Source: Treponema sp. (GTDB lineage Bacteria; Spirochaetota; Spirochaetia; Treponematales; Breznakiellaceae). From it: a stretch of DNA of 7,767 bases. A program made the translations under genes and the position numbers. The notes beneath the pieces were generated by a model. That model was given only the letters and a program-made list of their open reading frames with translations, was not told the DNA's origin and made no database searches. Location of the stretch: contig JAISOQ010000277.1 of the NCBI GenBank assembly GCA_031275515.1, positions 1 through 7,767 on the forward strand, in the 5' to 3' direction. Positions 1-6,078 of the stretch are shown in pieces. Positions within the stretch are counted from its first letter, which is position 1, and the number at the start of each line of letters is the position of its first letter.

Positions 1-1
1 T

Positions 2-217
2 GACGTTATCTGTTATCCGCCCCGGCTCTACGAATGGATAGAGGGGTGGCTCCAATCGGGGCTTTGCCGAAATTTTGTATGTACGATAAAAATGCAGGGT
101 CAGCCGGATTTTGAAACCACACGGCGTTTTGCGGCAATTCCCGGCAGTAAGGTGGTACATCTCTACCATAACAAGCATGAACTCACCTGGATCAAAGTAC
201 CCGGCATAACCGCGTAA
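2..217 (+). CDS. RlmM-like 23S rRNA 2'-O-methyltransferase, C-terminal end (partial)
   Basis: Seen: an open frame enters from the left edge and runs 71 codons to TAA at 215-217. It reads DVICYPPRLYEWIEGWL near its start and VVHLYHNKHELTWIKV near its end. Known: this matches the C-terminal part of the FtsJ-fold methyltransferases of the RlmM type (COG2933), which methylate the 2'-O of C2498 in E. coli 23S rRNA. From memory, the E. coli protein ends with a similar block, LYHDREEVTVHVR. The segment D-V/M-x-x-x-P following the catalytic region, the WLxxGxCR helix and the LYHxxxE strand support the assignment. The SAM-binding and catalytic lysine region lies outside the window, so activity cannot be judged. 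The protein ends a few residues after the conserved strand, somewhat earlier than E. coli RlmM. A transposase remnant begins immediately after the stop. A related FtsJ-family enzyme of different target specificity is the main alternative. Confidence 0.75.
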   Translation, partial: DVICYPPRLYEWIEGWLQSGLCRNFVCTIKMQGQPDFETTRRFAAIPGSKVVHLYHNKHELTWIKVPGITA

Positions 218-412
218 AACCGGAAGCTCCTGCCTCAACAGTTGGTCGAAGACGGCTGAGTTCTTCCGGCTGCCATACCGGAAGCAGGATTCGTCCATGT
301 ATTTCACTGACTTGTGATGATACGTCCCTTTGGGGATATTCCAAAAGTTCTCTATGCCGTTGAGATGGATGCCGCTTCCCGCACAGAATTGTCCTGTCGA
401 GTGGTTCACTGT
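218..412 (-). pseudogene. IS1595-type transposase remnant (C-terminal part)
   Basis: Seen: on the minus strand, in the register whose codon ACA is at 412-410, the translation reads TVNHSTGQFCAGSGIHLNGIE, then NFWN, then GTYHHKSVKYMDESCFRYGSR and VFDQLLRQE. Known: IS1595-family (ISXO2-like, DDE) transposases end with VNHSxxEF, HxNGIEsFW and a DEfxFRYNxR block, the glutamate of NGIE being the last catalytic acid. Inference: this is the C-terminal end of such a transposase. Compared with the family as I remember it, several residues seem missing between FWN and GTYHH, and there is no own stop codon: the frame continues antisense through the preceding methyltransferase gene. No start, DDE first acids, terminal inverted repeats or target duplication were recognised. 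The remaining stretch 413-490 has no gene; in the same frame it is open but carries no clear homology. It is a dead fragment left by an old insertion and deletion. Confidence 0.72.
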
Positions 413-518
413 TGAACTGAAATCCCTATAAATCTGTGAAAGCGGACTAAAGCCCGGCGGACTTTTCTGAGGATTCAAAAGTAAACGCCGATGCCCCGGC
501 GCCGGTTTCCGTGCCTAT

Positions 519-546
519 GCGACAAAGCGTCAAAATATGTTATAAT
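519..546 (+). promoter_or_regulatory. Putative sigma-70 promoter of the methyltransferase-TetR operon
   Basis: Seen: a perfect TATAAT at 541-546 preceded by TGT (538-540), an extended -10 signature. GCGACA at 519-524, with a 16-base spacer, matches four of six -35 positions. Inference: transcription would start at about 553-554, which is the first base of one candidate ATG of the methyltransferase (554). The run of six G at 547-552, which could otherwise act as a Shine-Dalgarno for the ATG at 563, would then lie upstream of the transcript start. Confidence 0.5.
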
Positions 547-553
547 GGGGGGT

Positions 554-1849
554 ATGGAATCCATGGTTACCGCCGTAGTCCTCTGTGCGGTGGGTGCGGA
601 AAAGGCTGTTTCAAATGAACTTCGCAAACTGGAGTTTTCCGTGATAGACGGAGGGTACGGCAGGGTCAGGTTTAAGACCGGATTAGCCGGCCTCTACCGC
701 GCCCTCATTGGACTGCGCGCCGCCGACCGGGTGTTGCTGGAAACGGCTTGTTTTCCTGCCGAGAATTTTGACGCTCTCTTTGAGGGAACCCGGGAGGTCC
801 CCTGGGAAACATACATCCCCCGGGGCATGGGGCTTACGGTGACCAAGGTTAGGGCGAACCGTTCCCGGCTCATGGCGGAAACCAGCATTCAGGCGGTGGT
901 TCATAAAGCCGCTGCGGGGCGTCTTTGTGAGCGGCTGCGCCTTGCCCGGCTGCCGGAGCTGGGGAAAAAGGCGGAGCTGCGGGTTTATATCGAAAAGAAC
1001 CGGGTTTCTCTGCTCCTGGATTTGTCCGGGGCCCCTCTTTTCAAGCGGGGATACCGCATCGAAGGCGGTATCGCGCCTCTGCGGGAAACCACTGCCGCCG
1101 CCCTGCTGCTCCTTGCGAACTGGCGCCGGAAATATCCCCTTTGGGACCCCTTCTGCGGGTCGGGGACCATTGCCATAGAGGCCGCCCTCTATGCCTGGGA
1201 CATGGCGCCGGGTTTGGGCCGGACCTTCGCCTTGCAGGATATGCTTCTTGCGGATCCCCCGGTTGAGCAAAGGATCCGGGAAGAATTGCTGGCCAGGGTT
1301 AATTTCACCAGAACCATCCGTATTTATGGAAGCGATGCGGAGGAGCGGGCCCTTGCCATTGCCAGGGCGAACCTCCTGCGGGCCTGCGAGCTGGCCCGGG
1401 GTAAACCGGTTTCCCTGGAAAGGACCCGGGGCCGGAAACACGAAGATGGCGGTGCGGGCGGGCCGCTGCCCGATGATCCCGGTCTGCCGGACTTTCGGAC
1501 GGCTGTCTTGGAGGACGCCGGAATCCCCTGGCCGCCTGGAGGAACGCCCCAGGGCCGGCGGCGCGGACGGGAGCAGGCTGCGGCGGGGATACGGAAGAAC
1601 CGGAGGGAAGAGCCGGGAGGCTTTATCATCACCAACCCGCCCTATGGCATACGCCTGGGGGATTCTGAGGCGGCGGAGGCGTGTTACCGGAAAATGGCGG
1701 GCTTGGGCCGGTATTTTCCCGGATGGAAGCTGGGGGTCATTACCGATCACCCCGGGTTTGAATCCCACTTTGGGAGAAAAGCGGACTCCTGTAAAGAGAT
1801 TACCAACGGAGCGATCCGTTCATATTTTTATCAATACGAAGGATTGTAG
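554..1849 (+). CDS. THUMP-domain RNA methyltransferase, RlmL/YpsC family (rRNA guanine-N2)
   Basis: Known: the family uses SAM to methylate guanine N2 in rRNA; E. coli RlmL modifies G2445 of 23S rRNA, and YpsC is the Bacillus relative. Seen (numbering from 554, 431 residues): a THUMP-like N-terminal region (about 3-160) beginning VTAVVLCAVGAEKAVSNEL, then the FKRGYR and PLRETTAAALL segments that precede the Rossmann fold. The SAM-binding loop is WDPFCGSGTIAIEAAL (about 198-213), and the catalytic NPPYG (about 361-365) is followed by RLGD. The fold ends in FESHFGRKA...YFYQY. All key motifs are intact. Two Arg/Gly/Pro-rich stretches between the SAM loop and NPPYG (about 1390-1470 and 1540-1615) look like insertions. 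Start choice: ATGs in frame lie at 491, 545, 554 and 563. Family similarity begins at 554/563, and a TATAAT at 541-546 argues against 491 and 545. TetR follows 13 bases downstream. The exact target base is not shown by the sequence. Confidence 0.85.
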   Translation: MESMVTAVVLCAVGAEKAVSNELRKLEFSVIDGGYGRVRFKTGLAGLYRALIGLRAADRVLLETACFPAENFDALFEGTREVPWETYIPRGMGLTVTKVRANRSRLMAETSIQAVVHKAAAGRLCERLRLARLPELGKKAELRVYIEKNRVSLLLDLSGAPLFKRGYRIEGGIAPLRETTAAALLLLANWRRKYPLWDPFCGSGTIAIEAALYAWDMAPGLGRTFALQDMLLADPPVEQRIREELLARVNFTRTIRIYGSDAEERALAIARANLLRACELARGKPVSLERTRGRKHEDGGAGGPLPDDPGLPDFRTAVLEDAGIPWPPGGTPQGRRRGREQAAAGIRKNRREEPGGFIITNPPYGIRLGDSEAAEACYRKMAGLGRYFPGWKLGVITDHPGFESHFGRKADSCKEITNGAIRSYFYQYEGL

Positions 1850-1862
1850 GGAGCAGGTAAGT

Positions 1863-2459
1863 ATGTCCATTGTCGTAGAGCATGAAAAAAGACAACGGGA
1901 AATTTTGGAGAAGGCCCTGGATGTTTTTATAGATGAAGGGTATGAAAACGCAACATTTCAAAAAATCGCCGACCGGTGCGCTATTACCAGGACGACCTTA
2001 TATCTCTATTTCAGAAACAAAAAAGAAATCTTTAATTATTCAATCAAACAGCTTTTAGGAAAAGTCGAAAAAGATATTCTCGATGTTAAAGAAAACCAGG
2101 AACTCAATTACAGGGAAAAGATCACCGCTGTTTTACTGGTCATCCTTGAACGGCTGGAGGAAAGCCGCCGTCTTTTATCGGTGATCCTGAAGTTTCTGCT
2201 CAACCTGTCCCAAAACGACGTATGCCCGGATAACCGGGTCAGGCGGCGGACTGTCCGGCTGCGTCATATTTTGGCGACTATGGTGATTGAAGGGATCCGG
2301 GCGGGGGAAATCGATCCTATTAATGTCCGTGCGGCGGACGATCTGTTATACGGGATAATCGAAGCCGCTATATTCCGTTTGGTAGTGCTCAAACGTACTT
2401 CGGTGGGGGAATTGAAACATTCAGCTGCCCTGGCGGTAGGGCAGCTGAAAACGCCGTAA
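1863..2459 (+). CDS. TetR/AcrR-family transcriptional regulator
   Basis: Seen: a 198-residue protein with an N-terminal three-helix DNA-binding domain. It includes EILEKALDVFIDEGYENATF (about 13-32), then IADRCAITRTTLYLYFRNKKEIF (about 35-57), which is the typical TetR helix-turn-helix signature. The C-terminal helical domain (about 60-198) is divergent, as usual for the ligand and dimer domain, so no ligand can be named. The start at ATG 1863 gives the normal distance to the helix-turn-helix; GGGAG at 1849-1853 and AGG at 1854-1856 lie upstream. The frame stays open far upstream through the methyltransferase, but that part is a shadow. The gene starts 13 bases after the methyltransferase stop, so it is probably co-transcribed. 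It converges on the ATPase gene at 2493. The stretch 1981-2100 is only about 30% GC by hand count, far below its neighbours. A stem-loop lies in its last codons. Targets are unknown; self-control and the adjacent rnf operon are only possibilities. Confidence 0.9.
   Translation: MSIVVEHEKRQREILEKALDVFIDEGYENATFQKIADRCAITRTTLYLYFRNKKEIFNYSIKQLLGKVEKDILDVKENQELNYREKITAVLLVILERLEESRRLLSVILKFLLNLSQNDVCPDNRVRRRTVRLRHILATMVIEGIRAGEIDPINVRAADDLLYGIIEAAIFRLVVLKRTSVGELKHSAALAVGQLKTP
2420..2449. terminator. Stem-loop at the convergent 3' ends, possible terminator
   Basis: Seen: TTCAGCTGCCCT (2420-2431) and AGGGCAGCTGAA (2438-2449) are perfect 12-base inverted repeats with a six-base loop, GGCGGT. They lie within the last codons of the TetR gene. 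Reading the minus strand, the stem is followed by TGTTTCAATT, a moderately T-rich tail, and lies about 45 bases past the stop of the ATPase gene. Reading the plus strand, no T-run follows directly. Inference: it most likely ends the rnf-ATPase transcript, or protects 3' ends on both sides. The T-tract is too weak for certainty. The 33 bases between the two stop codons (2460-2492) hold no other hairpin. Confidence 0.45.
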
Positions 2460-2492
2460 GAACTTCTTTTGGTTTGGATTGAGGCGGCGGCT

Positions 2493-4001
2493 TTAATCCC
2501 AGGGAAACCGTCCGGCAGAGGTTCCGCCCTTTTCACCCGCAAGCCAGTCCACATACTGCGCCGCAGTCCGGGGGGATCTGCCGTTAAACCACTTTTCCCA
2601 GCGGAGGGCGTTTTCCCGGAAGCGGGTCCTGCCTGCATCCTCAATGGGAGGCAGGGGGGCGGGCAGGACGCCCTGACGGCAGGCGATATGTTCGGCAATA
2701 CGCAGGTATTCTTCCTGCCCGGGGGCGGTGAACACCACCGTGATGCCGAAACGGTCCGCCAGGGAGAACTGTTCCTGCATGGTATCGAAGGCCCTGACAT
2801 CCCCGGTAGAAACGGACTCCGCAGCCTGGGCGGAGGTAGGCCGGTCGGAGAGGCGTTCTTTCACCAGGTGGCGGCGGTTGCTGGTGGCGTAAATCACCAC
2901 GTTAGGCGGCCTGGATTCGACCCCTCCTTCCAGCAGGGTTTTAAGATTCATGAACGAGTCGTCGGCAGATTCAAAGGAAAGATCGTCGATGAAAACAATA
3001 AAGCGTCTGGAACGGCGGCCCGCCAGAATTTCCAGTATGTCCGAAAGCTCAGAGAGTTCCGATTTGTTGATTTCGATCAGTTTGAGGCCCCGGTCTGCGT
3101 ATTCGTTGCATACCGCTTTGATGGTGGCGGATTTACCGGTTCCGCGGTCCCCGTAGAGGAGCAGATTATTGGCGTGCTTCCCCTCTAAAAACCTGAGGGT
3201 GTTGGATATTACCACGGACCGTTGATCCTCATAGCTAAAAAGATCGGCGATAGTAATTGGATCGGGATTACGGACGGGCAGCAAAAACAGCGACAACGGA
3301 CGGAGGAAGCTCCCGGCGGGAAAATCCGCCATGCCGTGGCGGTAGGAAAAATCAGGAATAAACGGATCGGCCACCCAGGTAAAAAAGTCGTGTTGTCCAA
3401 GGGCGCCCGCTCCTTTTACGCGCAGATGTTCTGTCAAAGCCGGCAGGGAAGCTCCCCAGTTTGAGTTTTCCGGAAAGAGTTTAAGGATAAACCTGGAATG
3501 TTCGCAATGGGATTTCTTCCCCTCCGCGGCCCAAAGAATTCGGGATTCCTCTTCAATGTTTGCGGCAATATGATCAAGGCCGTTCTTCCTGAGAATTTCC
3601 GCAATATGAAATCCCAGACTGTGAATCTCGAAAGAAGCGATGCGGCCAAGCCGGGACAGGTCGGTCTTGGCCAGGGCGTACAGCACCGGGGGAGGATTTT
3701 CCTGATTCTCCGCAGCGCAGGTGTAGGGATTATCGTCGCCGATGGTTAGATAACCCAGGGTAATATAAAATGAATAGTCCCGCTGGGTTTGAACAAAGGC
3801 GTTGATAAATCCGGCCCAATCCTCGGCAATTTCCAGGTAGGTGTCGGGAAGGCCGTACATGAAGTCTTCATCTTTTTCTTCTGACAGATCATCCAGGAGT
3901 TCCCGCAGCGCGCTGAGGAGCGGATGCTCCTTCAAGGCGGAGAAAAGAGAAAGCCCCATGATGTCGCCTAAGGTTGTAAAAATTCTGTTGGTTATATTCA
4001 T
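2493..4001 (-). CDS. DUF815-family AAA+ ATPase
   Basis: Seen: 502 residues. The N-terminal half (1-240) is a poorly conserved, soluble, mainly helical domain. An AAA+ ATPase core follows with Walker A GDRGTGKS (284-291), Walker B FIVFIDD (334-340), a sensor-1-like YATSN (371-375) and RHLVKERLSDR (377-387). Next comes a DRFGI motif (416-420), then EYLRIAEHIA and RWEKWFNGRSPRTAAQYVDWL near the end. Known: this arrangement, with SNRRHL and LSDR, is typical of the DUF815 group, whose function is not established. Compared with relatives as I recall them, residues about 388-401 look like a short extra loop. The start codon overlaps the rnfB stop by ATGA (3998-4001), so the gene is the last cistron of the rnf operon and is probably translated by coupling; only a weak Shine-Dalgarno is visible, unlike the rnf genes. 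An in-frame ATG at 3959 is an alternative start. No membrane segment is seen. A role in Rnf assembly is conceivable but unproven. Confidence 0.88.
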   Translation of the reverse strand: MNITNRIFTTLGDIMGLSLFSALKEHPLLSALRELLDDLSEEKDEDFMYGLPDTYLEIAEDWAGFINAFVQTQRDYSFYITLGYLTIGDDNPYTCAAENQENPPPVLYALAKTDLSRLGRIASFEIHSLGFHIAEILRKNGLDHIAANIEEESRILWAAEGKKSHCEHSRFILKLFPENSNWGASLPALTEHLRVKGAGALGQHDFFTWVADPFIPDFSYRHGMADFPAGSFLRPLSLFLLPVRNPDPITIADLFSYEDQRSVVISNTLRFLEGKHANNLLLYGDRGTGKSATIKAVCNEYADRGLKLIEINKSELSELSDILEILAGRRSRRFIVFIDDLSFESADDSFMNLKTLLEGGVESRPPNVVIYATSNRRHLVKERLSDRPTSAQAAESVSTGDVRAFDTMQEQFSLADRFGITVVFTAPGQEEYLRIAEHIACRQGVLPAPLPPIEDAGRTRFRENALRWEKWFNGRSPRTAAQYVDWLAGEKGGTSAGRFPWD

Positions 4002-4810
4002 ACCGCTGCGGCATCCTGCAACAGCTTAAATACCTTTGTCGGGCATTTTGAAACACAGGTTCCGCAGGAAATGCATTTGCCATAATCGACATCGGGGATT
4101 CCGTTGTTCATGACAATACACCCCTGGGGACAGTTCTTTACGCAAAGCCCGCATTTGATGCACCCTGCCTTACAGGTTTTCATCACCATAGCCTTGACAG
4201 GGTTCCTGTTGGAACAAAACACAAAGGCTCCCCTTTGATTCCGGGGAATCTCCCGGAGTATGCCCTGGGGACATTCGCCTATGCAGGCTTTACAGCCTGT
4301 ACATTTGGTTTTGTCGATCCGGGGCAGGCCGTTTTCCCCCATGCTGAGGGCGCCGAATTTGCAGACCTCCAGGCAGTCCCCAAACCCCAGGCAGCCCCAG
4401 GCGCAGAGTTTGGTTCCCCCGGCGGCAAGTTTGGCCCCCCGGCAGGTCCTGATCCCTGTGTATTCCCCTTTGACCGGCGCGCGGTCTTTTGAACCCTGGC
4501 ACGCCAGGATCACTGCCGCCGGAACCATTGAGGCGTCCCCGCCCACGATGGCGGCAAGCCGCTCCGCAACTGCGGGCCCGCCGACGGAACAACTGGAAAT
4601 TCCCGCCTCTCTCTTGGCCACTGCCGCGGCATAGGCGTCGCAGCCCGGATACCCGCAGGCCCCGCAGTTAGCCCCCGGCAGGATTTCCCGGATCTGACCC
4701 GCCAGCGGGTCCTGGGTTACCGCGAAAAACTGCCGGAAAAAACCCAGGGCTGTCCCTAAAACAAAAGCCAGTACCGCCGCAAAAAGGGCGGTTGTTAATA
4801 CGATACTCAT
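3998..4810 (-). CDS. rnfB: Electron transport complex subunit RnfB (ferredoxin-type iron-sulfur protein)
   Basis: RnfB is a peripheral subunit of the Rnf complex, thought to accept electrons from ferredoxin and pass them on. Seen (270 residues): an N-terminal membrane anchor (about 3-24, TTALFAAVLAFVLGTALGF). A four-Fe-S cluster domain follows with C49, C52, C57 and C74 in the pattern CGACGYPGC. Ferredoxin-like cysteine sets follow: C136/C140/C146/C150 (CAWGCLGFGDC), C170/C173/C176/C180, a cysteine-rich segment with C213/C217/C220/C223/C227, and C246/C249/C252/C256. This is the long, multi-cluster form seen in anaerobes rather than the about 190-residue E. coli form. The start at 4810 has AAGGAA at 4817-4822, six bases upstream. 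It is the only rnf gene in view separated from its predecessor by a real gap (27 bases after rnfA). Its TGA stop overlaps the ATPase start (ATGA). All cluster ligands expected for the family appear intact. Confidence 0.96.
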   Translation of the reverse strand: MSIVLTTALFAAVLAFVLGTALGFFRQFFAVTQDPLAGQIREILPGANCGACGYPGCDAYAAAVAKREAGISSCSVGGPAVAERLAAIVGGDASMVPAAVILACQGSKDRAPVKGEYTGIRTCRGAKLAAGGTKLCAWGCLGFGDCLEVCKFGALSMGENGLPRIDKTKCTGCKACIGECPQGILREIPRNQRGAFVFCSNRNPVKAMVMKTCKAGCIKCGLCVKNCPQGCIVMNNGIPDVDYGKCISCGTCVSKCPTKVFKLLQDAAAV

Positions 4811-4837
4811 AGCGCGTTCCTTCTATATTCGCAAGCC

Positions 4838-5413
4838 CTATTTTACCAGCCCGGAGAAACCCATAAAAGCCATAGACAGGAGCGCCGCAGTGACAAACAG
4901 TATGGGCGTCCCTTTCAAAAACCGGGGAATAGGGCTACATCTGATCCGCTTCCGTATGCCCGCCAGCAGGAGGAGGGACAGCAGGAAGCCCAGGGCCACA
5001 CCCGTAGCGTAGACTAAGGATTCCACGAAGCTGTACCCATTGGAGATAACGTCCAGGGTTACCGCCAGGATGGCGCAGTTCGTGGTGATCAGGGCGAGGT
5101 AGATGCCCATAGACCCGTAAAGCGCCGGGGCCGATTTTTTCAGATAAAATTCCACCAGCTGGACCAGGCTTGCAATGACCAGGATAAAAACCAAGAGCTT
5201 GAGGAAATCCAGGCCCAGGGGTTCCAGAATGAACCGGTAGATAGGCCAGGTGACGCAGGTCGCCAGGACCGTGACAAAAGTTACGGCCATACCCATGCCT
5301 ATGGATTTGTCTTCGCCGGTACTCATACCGATGAAGGGGCAGAGAGCGAGAAACCGCATAAGCACCACGTTGTCAATTAAAAAAGCGGCGATAAAAATTT
5401 TAAAAAGGTTCAT
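4838..5413 (-). CDS. rnfA: Electron transport complex subunit RnfA
   Basis: RnfA is an integral membrane subunit that, with RnfE, forms the membrane core and holds an iron-sulfur centre between the two proteins. Seen (191 residues): about six hydrophobic membrane segments. The first ends in LALCPFIG (C25) and the conserved TTNCAIL (C113) lies mid-protein; these cysteines are the known ligands of the shared cluster. The family opening, in E. coli AVLVNNFVLVKFLGLCPF, is recognisable here as AFLIDNVVLMRFLALCPF. Length is typical. ATG at 5413-5411 overlaps the rnfE TGA in an ATGA junction, with GGAGG at 5424-5420 six bases upstream. The gene is paralogous to rnfE, as in all Rnf and Nqr operons. 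The next gene, rnfB, starts 27 bases after its TAA. Whether this complex moves Na+ or H+ cannot be read from the sequence. Confidence 0.96.
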   Translation of the reverse strand: MNLFKIFIAAFLIDNVVLMRFLALCPFIGMSTGEDKSIGMGMAVTFVTVLATCVTWPIYRFILEPLGLDFLKLLVFILVIASLVQLVEFYLKKSAPALYGSMGIYLALITTNCAILAVTLDVISNGYSFVESLVYATGVALGFLLSLLLLAGIRKRIRCSPIPRFLKGTPILFVTAALLSMAFMGFSGLVK

Positions 5414-6078
5414 GCCTGTCCTCCGTGATGACTGTGGGCGCCCGCCGCGGCAGAGCCGGTATCGGAATCCGCCGGCCCTTTAAACCGGGATTTAATGAAG
5501 ACATTGAGAGAAATGAACAGGGCAAACACGAAGAAGCCTCCCGGCGGCAGGATGAAGAACAGGATGGGCTGGTAACTGTCCGGCAGCGCCTGGAAGCCCA
5601 GAATAGTCCCGCTCCCCAGGAGTTCCCGTACCAGGGAGATTCCGGCCAGGACCCAGGTGTACCCCAGGCCCATACCCAGGGCGTCGGGGATCACGTTGAT
5701 AAGGGGCTGTTTGGAGGCGAAACCCTCGACCCTGCCCATAATGATACAGTTGACCACGATGAGGGGGATAAAAACCCCCATAGCTTTGGACAGATCCGGA
5801 AACCAGGCCCTCAGCACGTAGTCGATCACCGTCGTGAAGGCGGCGATGATAATGATGAACACGGGAATACGCACCGATTCGGGGATGAGCCTGCGGAAGA
5901 TGCTGATAACCAGTTCCGACATAAGCAGCACAAAAGTCATGGAGAGACCCATCCCTATGCCGTTAGCCGCTGCGGTAGTTACCGCCAGGGCCGAACAGAG
6001 GCCGATCATCAGCATAAGCAAAGGGTTTTCCCTGACTATGCCGTTGGTAAATATCGTAAGTAATTGCCGGCTTTTCAT
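5410..6078 (-). CDS. rnfE: Electron transport complex subunit RnfE
   Basis: RnfE is the inverted-topology partner of RnfA in the membrane core of the complex. Seen (222 residues): about six membrane segments and the opening FTNGIVRENPLLMLMIGLCSALAV with C28. VVNCIIMGRVEGFA follows with C111; these two cysteines are the family's ligands for the membrane iron-sulfur centre. ALGMGLGYTWVL and SVRIPVFIIIIA are further typical segments. The C-terminus carries a short soluble tail ending HSHHGGQA, rich in Ala, Gly and His, which is lineage-variable. Start choice: ATG at 6078 has GGAGG at 6089-6085 and forms an ATGA overlap with the rnfG stop. The in-frame ATG at 6096 would add six non-family residues and has no comparable site. 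Its own stop overlaps the rnfA start in the same way. Length and motifs are normal for an intact protein. Confidence 0.96.
   Translation of the reverse strand: MKSRQLLTIFTNGIVRENPLLMLMIGLCSALAVTTAAANGIGMGLSMTFVLLMSELVISIFRRLIPESVRIPVFIIIIAAFTTVIDYVLRAWFPDLSKAMGVFIPLIVVNCIIMGRVEGFASKQPLINVIPDALGMGLGYTWVLAGISLVRELLGSGTILGFQALPDSYQPILFFILPPGGFFVFALFISLNVFIKSRFKGPADSDTGSAAAGAHSHHGGQA

Noticed and set aside
263..284. Perfect inverted repeat CTTCCGG / CCGGAAG with an eight-base loop
   Set aside because: It lies in the coding part of the transposase remnant, has no T-run, and seven bases pairing by chance in GC-rich DNA is not remarkable.
442..463. Direct repeat GCGGACT at 442-448 and 457-463, and a weak AAAG/CTTT pairing followed by T4
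   Set aside because: The repeat is only seven bases and occurs twice; the potential hairpin has a mismatch and too small a loop to call a terminator or an IS end.
683..1768. A 361-codon open frame on the minus strand, opposite the methyltransferase
   Set aside because: It is rich in Pro, Arg and Gly with no recognisable motif, and mirrors a GC-rich gene with clear catalytic motifs; it is an antisense shadow.
1191..1862. Open frame upstream of and continuous with the TetR gene, giving a 422-residue product
   Set aside because: The upstream part lies in another frame of the methyltransferase, shows no motif, and TetR proteins begin shortly before the helix-turn-helix; the ATG at 1863 is the proper start.
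5425..6063. A 212-codon plus-strand open frame opposite rnfE
   Set aside because: It has highly charged, low-complexity composition and is antisense to a conserved membrane protein with intact motifs.
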